Notes under the pieces: generated by a model
The model's database searches: none
Seen by the model: only the letters and a program-made list of their open reading frames with translations
What the model was told of the DNA's origin: nothing
Source of the DNA: Hymenobacter properus
Lineage (GTDB): Bacteria > Bacteroidota > Bacteroidia > Cytophagales > Hymenobacteraceae
Assembly: GCF_015694735.1 (NCBI RefSeq)
Contig: NZ_JADQDP010000004.1
Location: 670,784-734,783 of the forward strand
DNA length: 64,000 nt
Reading direction: 5' to 3'
Made by a program: the position numbers and the translations under genes
Part shown: positions 34,204 through 42,449 of the stretch, piece by piece
How positions within the stretch are numbered: the first letter of the stretch is position 1
How the letters are laid out: each line of letters begins with the position of its first letter

Positions 34204-35220
34204 ATGGCTAAAATAACATTCGACGGCATTGAGGTAGAGGTTCCGGACGGCACCACTATCCTGAACGCGGCCCGCCAAATCGGCGGGGGCGTGGTGCCGC
34301 CCGCCATGTGCTACTATACTCCTTTGAAAGGCTCGGGCGGCAAGTGCCGTGCCTGCCTGGTGAAGGTATCGGCCGGCTCGGCCAAAGACCCGCGGCCCAT
34401 GCCCAAGCTGGTGGCCTCGTGCATCACCACGGTGCAGGACGGCATGGTGGTGGAAAATACCATCAACCAGCAGGTGCTCGACGTGCGCAAAGGCATCGTG
34501 GAGATGCTGCTCATCAACCACCCGCTCGACTGCCCGGTGTGCGACCAGGCCGGCGAGTGCAGCCTGCAGGATTTTGCCTTCGAGCACGGCGTGAGCACTA
34601 CCCGCTACGAGGAAGAGCGCCGCACCTTCGAGAAAATCGACATCGGCCCGCTCATTCAGCTGCACATGACGCGCTGCATCCTGTGCTACCGCTGCGTGTA
34701 CACGGCCAACCAGATTACCGACAACCGCGTGCACGGCGTGCTGGGCCGCGGCGATGCCGCCGAAATCGGTACCTACATCGAAAACATCATCGACAACGAC
34801 TTCTCGGGCAACGTGATTGACGTGTGCCCGGTGGGCGCCCTCACCGATAAGACGTTCCGCTTCAAGCAGCGCGTGTGGTTCACCAAGCCAGTGAATGCGC
34901 ACCGCAACTGCTCGCACGAGAAGTGCGAAGGCCGCGTAACGCTGTGGTACAAAGGCAAGGACGTACTGCGCGTAACTGCCCGCAAGGATGAGTACGGCGA
35001 GGTGAAGGAGTGGATTTGCAACGAGTGCCGCTTCGACAAGAAAGAAACGGCTGACTGGGTGCTCGAAGGCCCGGCGCACATCAACCGCGCCTCGGTTATC
35101 GCCCAAAACCACTACGAATTGCCGGTGGTGAACCCGCAGGTGATTCAGGACCTGCCCGAAAGCACCACCCGCGAATTGGAACGCAACCCGCCGTTGAAAC
35201 TAGGCGGCCTGAATGGATAA
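34204..35220 (+). CDS. nuoG: Short NADH-quinone oxidoreductase subunit G
   Basis: 338 residues, about half or less of the proteobacterial subunit. The N-terminal [2Fe-2S] domain (MCYYTPLKGSGGKCRACLVK) and the next cluster blocks (HPLDCPVCDQAGECSLQDFA, RCILCYRCVY, IDVCPVGALTDK) are intact. The protein then has a region with ICNEC and ends; the long molybdopterin-oxidoreductase-like domain is missing. The stop is clean and no remnant follows, so this is not a frameshift. From family knowledge short NuoG is common in Bacteroidota. Confidence 0.9.
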   Translation: MAKITFDGIEVEVPDGTTILNAARQIGGGVVPPAMCYYTPLKGSGGKCRACLVKVSAGSAKDPRPMPKLVASCITTVQDGMVVENTINQQVLDVRKGIVEMLLINHPLDCPVCDQAGECSLQDFAFEHGVSTTRYEEERRTFEKIDIGPLIQLHMTRCILCYRCVYTANQITDNRVHGVLGRGDAAEIGTYIENIIDNDFSGNVIDVCPVGALTDKTFRFKQRVWFTKPVNAHRNCSHEKCEGRVTLWYKGKDVLRVTARKDEYGEVKEWICNECRFDKKETADWVLEGPAHINRASVIAQNHYELPVVNPQVIQDLPESTTRELERNPPLKLGGLNG

Positions 35221-35241
35221 TTAGCCCGACACTACATAGAA

Positions 35242-35337
35242 CGTCATGCCGAGCATAGCCGAGGCATCTTGCTTGCCGCGGGAATTCAACCGTGGCAACG
35301 ATTCGAGCGAGATGCCTCTACTCCGCTCGGCATGACA
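35242..35337. repeat. REPIN-like palindrome P3 between nuoG and nuoH
   Basis: Arms 35242-35273 and 35306-35337, imperfect. Subtype ATGCC/GGCAT: the left arm reads GTCATGCCGAGCATAGCCGA then GGCATCTT. The right arm differs in the central part (TCTACTCC), so this copy is the most decayed. Confidence 0.88.
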
Positions 35338-35351
35338 CAAGCTACTCCCCT

Positions 35352-36431
35352 ATGACTCTCGAAACCCTGGGCTGGCAAGGCCTCGTCATTCTGGTCGTTT
35401 TTGGCCTGTCGCTGCTCATTGCCACTTACTGCACCTACGCCGAGCGCGTGATTGCCGCCTTCCTGCAAGACCGGGTGGGGCCCGACCGCGCCGGCCCCTT
35501 CGGCCTGGCGCAGCCGCTGGCCGATGCCGTGAAGATGTTCACCAAGGAAGAATTCTTCCCCGCCGGGGCCAACCGGGCGTTGTTCATCTTCGGCCCCTGC
35601 TTGGCCATGATTACGGCCCTGATGTCGTCGGCCGTGATTCCGTTCGGCAACTTCCTGCAGTTCGGCAGCACCGTGGTGCACTTGCAGGGCATTGAAATCA
35701 ATGTTGGGATGCTGTACGTGTTCGGCATTGTGTCGCTGGGCGTGTACGGCATCATGATTGGCGGCTGGGCCTCAAACAACAAATTTTCGCTGCTGGGCGC
35801 CATCCGGGCTGCCTCGCAAAACATCAGCTACGAACTGGCTATGGGCCTGGCCCTGATTGCGGTGCTGATGATGTCGGGCACGCTGTCGCTGCGCGAAATC
35901 ACCCTGCAGCAGTCGGTGGCCGGCGAGTGGCATTTCTGGAACGTGGTGAAGCAGCCGCTGGGCTTCATCATCTTCATCGTCTGCGCTTTTGCCGAAACCA
36001 ACCGCACGCCCTTCGACTTGCCCGAGTGCGAAACTGAACTGGTAGGCGGCTACCATACCGAGTACAGCTCGATGAAGCTGGGCCTGTACCTGTTTGCCGA
36101 GTACATCAACGTGTTTGTGGCTTCGGCCGTGATGAGCGTGCTCTACTTCGGCGGCTTCAACTTCCCCTTCCAGTATGAGCTGCGCGACTGGCTGGTGAGC
36201 AGCCGCGGCATGGAACTGGTGACGGCCCAGAACATCATCACCATTCTCGGAGCGGTGGGCGTGTTCCTGAAAATCTTCGCCTTCATTTTCTTCTTCATGT
36301 GGGTGCGCTGGACGCTTCCGCGCTTCCGCTACGACCAGCTGATGCGCCTGGGCTGGACCATCCTCATTCCCCTGGCCATCTTCAACATCCTGCTGACGGG
36401 CGGCCTGATTACGTTCGGCGTAATTAAATAA
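35352..36431 (+). CDS. nuoH: NADH-quinone oxidoreductase subunit H
   Basis: 359 residues from the ATG at 35352, eight membrane helices. Quinone-channel signatures YAERVIAAFLQDRVGPDRAG, ETNRTPFDLPECETELV and GGYHTEYSSMKL are complete. Links the peripheral arm to the membrane arm. Confidence 0.95.
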   Translation: MTLETLGWQGLVILVVFGLSLLIATYCTYAERVIAAFLQDRVGPDRAGPFGLAQPLADAVKMFTKEEFFPAGANRALFIFGPCLAMITALMSSAVIPFGNFLQFGSTVVHLQGIEINVGMLYVFGIVSLGVYGIMIGGWASNNKFSLLGAIRAASQNISYELAMGLALIAVLMMSGTLSLREITLQQSVAGEWHFWNVVKQPLGFIIFIVCAFAETNRTPFDLPECETELVGGYHTEYSSMKLGLYLFAEYINVFVASAVMSVLYFGGFNFPFQYELRDWLVSSRGMELVTAQNIITILGAVGVFLKIFAFIFFFMWVRWTLPRFRYDQLMRLGWTILIPLAIFNILLTGGLITFGVIK

Positions 36432-36436
36432 CCTAT

Positions 36437-37015
36437 ATGGAATCCTTAAGCAAACGCGCCAAAGTCCTGACCAAAAAGCCGATGACGCTGGCTGAGCGGG
36501 CTTACCTGCCGGCCATCTTCCAAGGCTTGTCGATTACGATGCAGCACTTTTTCCGGGCTGCTACCAAGAAACAAGTTACCATTCGTTACCCCGAGGAGAC
36601 ACGCCCCTTCTCGCCCGTGTTTCGCGGACTGCACGTGCTGAAGCGCGACGAGAAAGGTCGGGAGCGCTGCACGGCCTGTGGCCTGTGCGCCGTGGCCTGC
36701 CCCGCCGAAGCCATTACGATGGTGGCCGGCGAGCGTAAGAAGGGCGAGGAAGGGCTTTACCGCGAGGAGAAATACGCGGTGAGCTACGAAATCAACATGC
36801 TGCGCTGCATTTTCTGCGGCCTGTGCGAAGAAGCCTGCCCGAAAGCCGCTGTGTACCTGCAAGCCGATAAAATGGCCCCGCCGCGCTTCGAGCGCGACGA
36901 GTTCATCTACGGCAAGGACCGGCTGGTGGAGCCCGTCTCGCCGGACTTGCGTTCGAAGCGTGGCATTCAGCTCACGCCCGAGCAGGCCGCTACGCTGCGC
37001 ACGCAAACGGCTTAA
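36437..37015 (+). CDS. nuoI: NADH-quinone oxidoreductase subunit I
   Basis: 192 residues. Two [4Fe-4S] motifs: CTACGLCAVACP and CIFCGLCEEACP. N-terminal helix and LKRDEKGRERC as in NuoI. It carries N6a/N6b clusters between NuoG and NuoB. Starts 5 bases after nuoH. Confidence 0.95.
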   Translation: MESLSKRAKVLTKKPMTLAERAYLPAIFQGLSITMQHFFRAATKKQVTIRYPEETRPFSPVFRGLHVLKRDEKGRERCTACGLCAVACPAEAITMVAGERKKGEEGLYREEKYAVSYEINMLRCIFCGLCEEACPKAAVYLQADKMAPPRFERDEFIYGKDRLVEPVSPDLRSKRGIQLTPEQAATLRTQTA

Positions 37016-37020
37016 TACGC

Positions 37021-37125
37021 CTGTCATGCTGACGAAGGAAGCATCTTATCACCGCTCCCTTCATCAGCATATGTTAATCCCTGCGGCGAAAGCGTGATAA
37101 GATGCTTCGCTCGCTCAGCATGACA
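37021..37125. repeat. REPIN-like palindrome P4 between nuoI and nuoJ
   Basis: Left arm 37022-37052 lost a few bases in its middle (GACGAAGG in place of GAGCGAGCGAAG); right arm 37094-37125 is intact. Subtype ATGCT/AGCAT. The outer and inner parts of the arms still pair. Confidence 0.88.
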
Positions 37126-37130
37126 CTTAA

Positions 37131-37640
37131 ATGTCTCCTCTCTTCCTCTTTCTCTCGTTCGTGGCCCTTCTGAGTGCATTGGGCGTGGTACTGGCCAAAA
37201 ACCCGGTACACAGCGTCCTGTTCCTCATCCTCACGTTCTTCACGCTTTCGGGCCACTACCTGCTGCTCAATGCGCAGTTTCTAGCAGCGGTGAACATCAT
37301 CGTGTATGCCGGGGCCATTATGGTGCTATTCCTGTTCGTGATTATGTTCCTGAACCTGAACGAGGATACGGAGCCCCACAAGCCAGCCCTGGCTAAGTTT
37401 GCGGCCGCCATTGCCGGCGGCTCCCTGCTGCTGATTCTAGTGGCGGCGCTGCGCAACGTGAGCCCCGCGGGCTACGACCCGGCCAATTTCGATTCGCAGA
37501 TTGGCATGGTGGACCGGCTGGGCATGGTGCTGTTCCGCGACTACGCGCTGCCGTTTGAGTTGGCGTCGGTGCTACTGCTGGCCGCCATGGTCGGCTCGGT
37601 GATGCTGGGTAAGCGCGAAACGGGCGAGCGGAATTTTTAA
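37131..37640 (+). CDS. nuoJ: NADH-quinone oxidoreductase subunit J
   Basis: 169 residues, five membrane helices. Conserved NPVHSVLFLILTFF and the pi-bulge helix block NIIVYAGAIMVLFLFVIMFLN identify subunit J (ND6). It is the last nuo gene: a terminator comes 25 bases after its stop, and nuoK, L, M and N are not in the window. Confidence 0.93.
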   Translation: MSPLFLFLSFVALLSALGVVLAKNPVHSVLFLILTFFTLSGHYLLLNAQFLAAVNIIVYAGAIMVLFLFVIMFLNLNEDTEPHKPALAKFAAAIAGGSLLLILVAALRNVSPAGYDPANFDSQIGMVDRLGMVLFRDYALPFELASVLLLAAMVGSVMLGKRETGERNF

Positions 37641-37664
37641 GCGCAAGCAACAACCTGTATTACA

Positions 37665-37699
37665 AGCGGCAACTGAGATTTCAGCTGCCGCTTTTTTTT
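37665..37699 (+). terminator. Terminator of the nuo operon after nuoJ
   Basis: Stem AGCGGCAACTGA/TCAGCTGCCGCT with one mismatch, 4-base loop, eight T. Confidence 0.9.
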
Positions 37700-37755
37700 A
37701 TGCGCTACTGCTAACTTGCTGGCAACAACTGAACGTCTACCAATCATCTTTTTCT

Positions 37756-38814
37756 ATGTTTCTCCAGAATATCTTCAAGCCGAAAGCAAAAGAAATTGTC
37801 GCTGGCCCTGAAGAAGTCGGGAGCCTGGGCGTGAGGTATCTAAAGCATTTCTGGTCAACGGTGCTGGCCAAGCGCAATGGAGTATTCGTGGAGCAAACTG
37901 AGCGAGACTGGCGCCTCGATAATTTGCTTCTGAATGGCTTGGGCTTGTCCCTTGAAGAAACTCTGCAATACCTAATGAACTCCGCTCCGGGTTTTCCGGA
38001 GTTTGAAGGCTGGATTCTGGACAAGCATCAGGGAAAGCTCGACCCGCTGGATGTGGCCCGGCTCAACAGTGTATTGTCCGGTCAGCCCTATCCGGAAGGC
38101 TTACAGGAAAGCCTGCGCGACATAGAGCAAATGGAGGACGTGCTGAGCGCCCAGGATTTGGCTTTCTGGGACGAGCATGGCTACGTAATCGTGCGGGCGG
38201 CGGTGTCTAAAGAGCAAGCACGGGCTACGGAAGATGCCGTTTGGGAAAAGCTAGGGATGAACCCGCAAGACCCGGCCACGTGGTATCAAAAAGCCATTGG
38301 CAAAGGAATGATGATGGATTTTTATCATCATCCTACCCTGCGGGCCAACAGGCAGTCGAAACGAATTCAAAAAGCTTTTGCCCAGCTCTGGCAAACCGGC
38401 GACCTTTGGAAAACCACCGACCGCACCAGCTTCAACCCACCCGAGACGGACAACTACATGCACCAGGGCACGCCCCTGCACTGGGATATGAGCCTGGAAC
38501 CGCCTTTTCACTTTGGCACCCAAGGCCTGCTCTACCTCTGCGACACACCCGCCCACCAGGGCGCTTTTAGCTGCGTGCCGGGCTTCCATCGGCGGCTGGA
38601 AAGCTGGCTGGCCGGCCTGCCCGCCGGCACCGACCCGCGCCGCGTGAATTTGCAGGCGCAGGTTGTACCCATTGCCGCCGAAGCTGGCGACTTTGTTATC
38701 TGGCACCACATGCTGCCGCACGGCAGCAGCCCCAACCACGGCACCTACCCGCGCATTGTGCAGTACCTGAACATGTACCCGGTCGAGTTTAAAGAAAATA
38801 TGGCTTGGCGATAG
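37756..38814 (+). CDS. Phytanoyl-CoA dioxygenase family protein
   Basis: 352 residues. The iron-binding HxD is in PLHWDMSLEP and the distal His is in WHHMLPHGSSPNHG, followed by the 2-oxoglutarate-binding Arg in YPRIVQYLNMYP. The N-terminal 120 residues are a helical region without known domain. Such enzymes hydroxylate small molecules using iron, oxygen and 2-oxoglutarate; the substrate is unknown. The gene stands alone between two terminators. Confidence 0.8.
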   Translation: MFLQNIFKPKAKEIVAGPEEVGSLGVRYLKHFWSTVLAKRNGVFVEQTERDWRLDNLLLNGLGLSLEETLQYLMNSAPGFPEFEGWILDKHQGKLDPLDVARLNSVLSGQPYPEGLQESLRDIEQMEDVLSAQDLAFWDEHGYVIVRAAVSKEQARATEDAVWEKLGMNPQDPATWYQKAIGKGMMMDFYHHPTLRANRQSKRIQKAFAQLWQTGDLWKTTDRTSFNPPETDNYMHQGTPLHWDMSLEPPFHFGTQGLLYLCDTPAHQGAFSCVPGFHRRLESWLAGLPAGTDPRRVNLQAQVVPIAAEAGDFVIWHHMLPHGSSPNHGTYPRIVQYLNMYPVEFKENMAWR

Positions 38815-38836
38815 CCAATAGACCATTTTGTGTTTT

Positions 38837-38880
38837 AAAACAGCTGTGCCGAACCTTGCGGGTTCGGCACGGCTGTTTTA
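38837..38880 (+). terminator. Terminator after the dioxygenase gene
   Basis: Long stem AAAACAGCTGTGCCGAACC with GGTTCGGCACGGCTGTTTT (one G-T), 5-base loop. Confidence 0.88.
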
Positions 38881-38938
38881 GCCTAGCATTATTGATAGCA
38901 ACCTTATTTATCGAATAGAATTATTAACAAGCAGCGGC

Positions 38939-39127
38939 TTAATTATAGGAAACCGTAGTAGCGGTGGTATTGGTCTGGGCCACTACGGTGGCGCGCATAG
39001 ACATGGAACGATAGGTAGCAACCCGCATCTTGTGTACCGGCGAGGCGGTCAGCTGCACTTGCATCAGGGAAGCAGCAAGGGCGCTCCAGAACAGAAAAAC
39101 GGCGGCGAAGATGTACAGCTTAGACAT
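38939..39127 (-). CDS. Small single-helix envelope protein, unknown
   Basis: 62 residues from the ATG at 39127. One hydrophobic helix (KLYIFAAVFLFWSALAASLM), then a short polar, Thr/Val-rich tail ending TTATTVSYN. It may be an uncleaved anchor or a signal peptide of a 40-residue secreted peptide. No family recognised. Confidence 0.45.
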   Translation of the reverse strand: MSKLYIFAAVFLFWSALAASLMQVQLTASPVHKMRVATYRSMSMRATVVAQTNTTATTVSYN

Positions 39128-39345
39128 GTATGCGGGGCTTGAAGTGTTTAACTGATACAAACCTACTAGGTGGGGGCACGGCCGGATTTTGAGCTTCGTC
39201 TAACTGGGTCCGTTGTTCGTTAAGTCTTGCTGATTGCCCGGCGAACGATTCTAGATATGGGGTCAATTTTTACTCTCATAGAGGAGCTTATATTTTTGAG
39301 CAAGTGTAAAGACCGATAAGTGCTTTTGCTGTAGCGTTAAATAAA
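39128..39345. other. Intergenic region, A/T-richer, no gene seen
   Basis: About 220 bases upstream of the small envelope protein. It has no coding frame or clear promoter match. It ends at a perfect hairpin (39346-39375). Confidence 0.4.
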
Positions 39346-39375
39346 AAGCGGCGACGGATGCATCCGTCGCCGCTT
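39346..39375 (-). terminator. Perfect hairpin terminator for leftward transcription
   Basis: The 30 bases form a perfect palindrome, AAGCGGCGACGGATG and its complement. On the minus strand it is followed by TTTTATTT. It lies 15 bases beyond the stop of the orphan coding remnant at 39391. Confidence 0.8.
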
Positions 39376-39390
39376 CTGTTTCTAAGATTT

Positions 39391-39468
39391 CTACTTCTTA
39401 TCCAAGTGGACGCGCAGACGCTCAGTGGTGTTGTCGGTTTGCTCGAAAATGCCGGCTATAGCTTTGCT
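39391..39468 (-). pseudogene. Possible orphan C-terminal coding remnant
   Basis: Twenty-five GC-richer sense codons end in TAG and read SKAIAGIFEQTDNTTERLRV followed by HLDKK. An in-frame stop (TAA) lies two codons upstream and no start codon is available, so this cannot be a whole gene. Codon usage fits the genome better than the A/T-rich frame at 39467-39913 that adjoins it. The terminator just behind suggests it once was the 3' end of a real gene. Could also be chance. Confidence 0.35.
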
Positions 39469-39913
39469 AATTAATTATATCAGCTTTTTTATAGCTTCTC
39501 AAAGCCTCTTCAATATACCTAGATGAATGGTCGAGACCACCGATTACTATGCCTTCCATATGTCGACGAGTCTGACGTTCGAGGATATATATGGTAGCCA
39601 TGCTCCCCGCTTTGCCCGCGTACACACTTCCTAGCCGTAGCGTGATTTGGTTCCACGGCAGATGCCCTAGTTTCGGCGTCCAAAATCCAGTAGGTCCAAA
39701 TTGCAAATGAGGCGTTCTACTCGTCATCTGCCGCCAACCCATTATGCAAAAAAAGGCCGCAATGCCTAGCATAAATAAAATAGCTCCTTCATTTACATGG
39801 CCTTTTGATACACCAGCTATTATGAAGATAAATAATCCGGCACCCATTAATACACTTAAAAAAGCGTACAACCGGGAGCCGAAGAACTTATGCGGATAGT
39901 CTTGCTGTGACAC
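39467..39913 (-). CDS. Unknown membrane protein with PH-like tail, low GC
   Basis: 148 residues starting at GTG 39913. Two membrane helices (FLSVLMGAGLFIFIIAGV, GAILFMLGIAAFFCIMGW), then a beta-rich soluble part (LQFGPTGFWTPKLGHLPWNQ, YILERQTRRHMEGIVIGG) reminiscent of membrane PH-like domains. Its A/T content is clearly above that of aspS and other neighbours. It begins 10 bases after the aspS stop. Function is unknown. Confidence 0.6.
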   Translation of the reverse strand: MSQQDYPHKFFGSRLYAFLSVLMGAGLFIFIIAGVSKGHVNEGAILFMLGIAAFFCIMGWRQMTSRTPHLQFGPTGFWTPKLGHLPWNQITLRLGSVYAGKAGSMATIYILERQTRRHMEGIVIGGLDHSSRYIEEALRSYKKADIIN

Positions 39914-39923
39914 CCCGGTTTCC

Positions 39924-41687
39924 CTACTTCGCCACCACGTCGGTCTTAATGCTCAACTCCTTCAACTGTGCGTCGGCAATCGGCGAGGGCGAGTCTATCA
40001 TCACGTCGCGGCCGGAGTTGTTTTTGGGGAAGGCGATGAAGTCGCGGATGCTGTCGGAGCCGCCGAAGAGGCTGCAGAGGCGGTCGAAGCCGAAGGCCAG
40101 GCCGCCGTGGGGCGGGGCGCCGTACTCGAAGGCGTCGAGCAGGAAGCCGAACTGGGCCTGCGCTTCTTCGGGGGTGAAGCCGAGCAGCGAGAACATGCGA
40201 GCCTGCACGGCGCGGTCGTGGATGCGGATGGAGCCGCCGCCGATTTCTACGCCATTTATCACCAGGTCGTAAGCGTTGGCGCGGGTCTGGCCGATGGTGT
40301 TGGGGTCGTCGAGCAGGGCCAGGTCCTCGGGCTTGGGCGAGGTGAAGGGGTGGTGCATGGCGAAGTGACGGTTTTCCTCCTCGCTGAATTCAAGCAGCGG
40401 GAAGTCAATCACCCACAGCGGCGAGAACGAGTGCGGGTCGCGCAGACCCAGGCGGCGGCCCATTTCGAGGCGCAGCTCGCTGGCCGCTTTGCGAGTTTTG
40501 GCCTCGGCACCGGCCAGCAGCAGCAGCAGGTCGCCGGGGTTGGCGTGGAAGGCGGCCTTCCACTTCTGCAGCTCCTCCTGCGAGTAGAACTTATCGACCG
40601 AGGATTTCACCGAGCCGTCGGCTTCCACCCGGGCGTACACGAGGCCGGTGGCCCCGATTTGCGGGCGCTTCACCCACTCGGTCAGTTCGTCGATTTGCTT
40701 GCGGGTGTAAGCAGCGCAGGTGGCGGCGTTGATGCCCAGCACCACTTCGGCATTATCAAACACGGGGAATCCCTGCCCCTGCACCGTGGCGGTGAGGTCG
40801 GTGAGCTTCATGGCAAAGCGGGTGTCGGGCTTGTCGTTGCCGTAGTCGCGCATGGCCTCGGCGTAGGTCATGCGGGGCACGGTGGGGAAGTCGAGGTGTT
40901 TGATTTCCTTGAACAGGTAGCGTACCAGGCCCTCGAACATGTCGAGCACGTCTTCCTGCTCCACGAAGGCCATTTCGCAGTCAATCTGCGTGAATTCGGG
41001 CTGACGGTCGGCGCGCAGGTCTTCGTCGCGGAAGCACTTCACGATTTGGAAGTAACGGTCGAAGCCCGACACCATGAGCAGCTGCTTGAACGTTTGGGGG
41101 CTTTGGGGCAGGGCGTAGAACTCGCCGGGGTTCATGCGCGAGGGCACCACGAAGTCGCGCGCGCCTTCGGGCGTGCTCTTAATGAGTACGGGGGTTTCTA
41201 CTTCGATGAAGTTCTGGCCGTCGAGGTAGCGGCGCACGGCCTGGGCCATGCGGTGGCGCAACACCAGGTTCTGGCGCACTGGGGTGCGGCGCAGGTCGAG
41301 GTAGCGGTACTTCATGCGCAGGTCGTCGCCGCCGTCGGTTTCGTCTTCGATGAGGAAGGGCGGCAGCTTGGCGGGGTTGAGTATTTCCAGCGCCGTGGGA
41401 CGCACCTCAATGGCGCCCGTGGGGATTTTGTCGTTTTTGGAGTGGCGCTCCACCACTTGGCCGGTCACTTGCAGCACAAACTCGCGGCCGAGCTGGCGGG
41501 CGGTTTCGCGCACGGCCTCGGCTTCCACGCCTTCTTCCAGCGTTACCTGGGTGAGGCCGTACCGGTCGCGCAGGTCAATCCAGAGGATGGCGCCTTTGTC
41601 GCGGGTGCGCTGCACCCAGCCGCAGAGGCTGACGGTTTGACCAATATGTTCTTCGCGGAGTTCGCCGCAGGTGTGGGTACGTAGCAT
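39924..41687 (-). CDS. aspS: Aspartate--tRNA ligase
   Basis: 587 residues, class II synthetase of the bacterial type. N-terminal OB-fold anticodon domain (VSLCGWVQRTRDKGAILWID), motif 2 FRDEDLRADRQPEFTQIDCE, the GAD insertion domain (about residues 280-420), and motif 3 GLAFGFDRLCSLFGG. It charges tRNA-Asp in the cytoplasm. Full length with clear ATG at 41687. Confidence 0.96.
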   Translation of the reverse strand: MLRTHTCGELREEHIGQTVSLCGWVQRTRDKGAILWIDLRDRYGLTQVTLEEGVEAEAVRETARQLGREFVLQVTGQVVERHSKNDKIPTGAIEVRPTALEILNPAKLPPFLIEDETDGGDDLRMKYRYLDLRRTPVRQNLVLRHRMAQAVRRYLDGQNFIEVETPVLIKSTPEGARDFVVPSRMNPGEFYALPQSPQTFKQLLMVSGFDRYFQIVKCFRDEDLRADRQPEFTQIDCEMAFVEQEDVLDMFEGLVRYLFKEIKHLDFPTVPRMTYAEAMRDYGNDKPDTRFAMKLTDLTATVQGQGFPVFDNAEVVLGINAATCAAYTRKQIDELTEWVKRPQIGATGLVYARVEADGSVKSSVDKFYSQEELQKWKAAFHANPGDLLLLLAGAEAKTRKAASELRLEMGRRLGLRDPHSFSPLWVIDFPLLEFSEEENRHFAMHHPFTSPKPEDLALLDDPNTIGQTRANAYDLVINGVEIGGGSIRIHDRAVQARMFSLLGFTPEEAQAQFGFLLDAFEYGAPPHGGLAFGFDRLCSLFGGSDSIRDFIAFPKNNSGRDVMIDSPSPIADAQLKELSIKTDVVAK

Positions 41688-41869
41688 GGACCGCAGATTT
41701 TAACGGATTTGACGGATAAGAACGGATTCGAATAGCGTGGTTCTGGCTCCGCTTTTTTCTGCGAAGGTAGCCACCACAGCGGCGGGGCGAAACCCAAAAT
41801 TTGGTACGGAGTATGCAAAGGCCAACGGCAACTGCGTTCCTTTGTCGCTTCAATCCCTTCAACTTTCCC

Positions 41870-42304
41870 ATGAAACTCCTCCCCTCTCTCGTGCTGGCCG
41901 CCGCTTTGCTGGGCGCTGGCGCCGCGCAGGCCCAAACCAAAATCAAGACCAAAACCAAAACTGACGGGGCCGAGATTAAATCGAAAGGCACGGCCAGTGC
42001 CGTCACCCTCGACGGCCCCATCAAGCGCATTGAAACGCTGTCGGGCATCGACGTGTACCCCCGGCCGAACTCCACCGACATCATGCTGAGCTTCACCCAG
42101 CAGTTCACCAAGCCCGGCACGTTGGTGATGACCGACTACAAAAACAAGGTGATATACCAAACCGACCTCGACCCCCAGAACAACACCGGCGCCCCGGTGA
42201 GCCTGGGCAAGATTCCGGCCGGCACCTACCTCGTGGAGGCCAAAACCGGCAACTACGTGTACTGGAAAAAGGTCCGCATCAAATACCCCACCATCCGCCG
42301 CTAG
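41870..42304 (+). CDS. Secreted unknown protein
   Basis: 144 residues from the ATG at 41870. Signal peptide MKLLPSLVLAAALLGAGAAQAQ, then a KIKTKTKTK basic stretch and a beta-rich domain (GIDVYPRPNSTDIMLSFTQQ, SLGKIPAGTYLVEAKTGNYV) that resembles a T9SS-like Ig fold but has no sorting-domain signature I trust. Likely periplasmic. Function unknown. Confidence 0.6.
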   Translation: MKLLPSLVLAAALLGAGAAQAQTKIKTKTKTDGAEIKSKGTASAVTLDGPIKRIETLSGIDVYPRPNSTDIMLSFTQQFTKPGTLVMTDYKNKVIYQTDLDPQNNTGAPVSLGKIPAGTYLVEAKTGNYVYWKKVRIKYPTIRR

Positions 42305-42328
42305 GTTTCTAAAATAACTGATTAGTTG

Positions 42329-42420
42329 AACGTCATGCTGAGCTTGCCGAAGCATCTCTCCCGCAGCAGTAATTAGTTACTCTCGCGGGAGAGATGCTTC
42401 GGCAAGCTCAGCATGACGTT
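42329..42420. repeat. REPIN-like palindrome P5
   Basis: Two 36-base arms (42329-42364 and 42385-42420) are exactly complementary, around a 20-base A/T-rich loop. Subtype ATGCT/AGCAT: the arm contains GTCATGCTGAGCTTGCCGAA then GCATC. Confidence 0.95.
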
Positions 42421-42449
42421 CTTTGTTATTGCTATTATTCCTGATTCCT

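Noticed and set aside
37756..38814. Dioxygenase gene as an additional member of the nuo operon
   Set aside because: A strong terminator separates it from nuoJ and the gene has a different composition at its 5' end.
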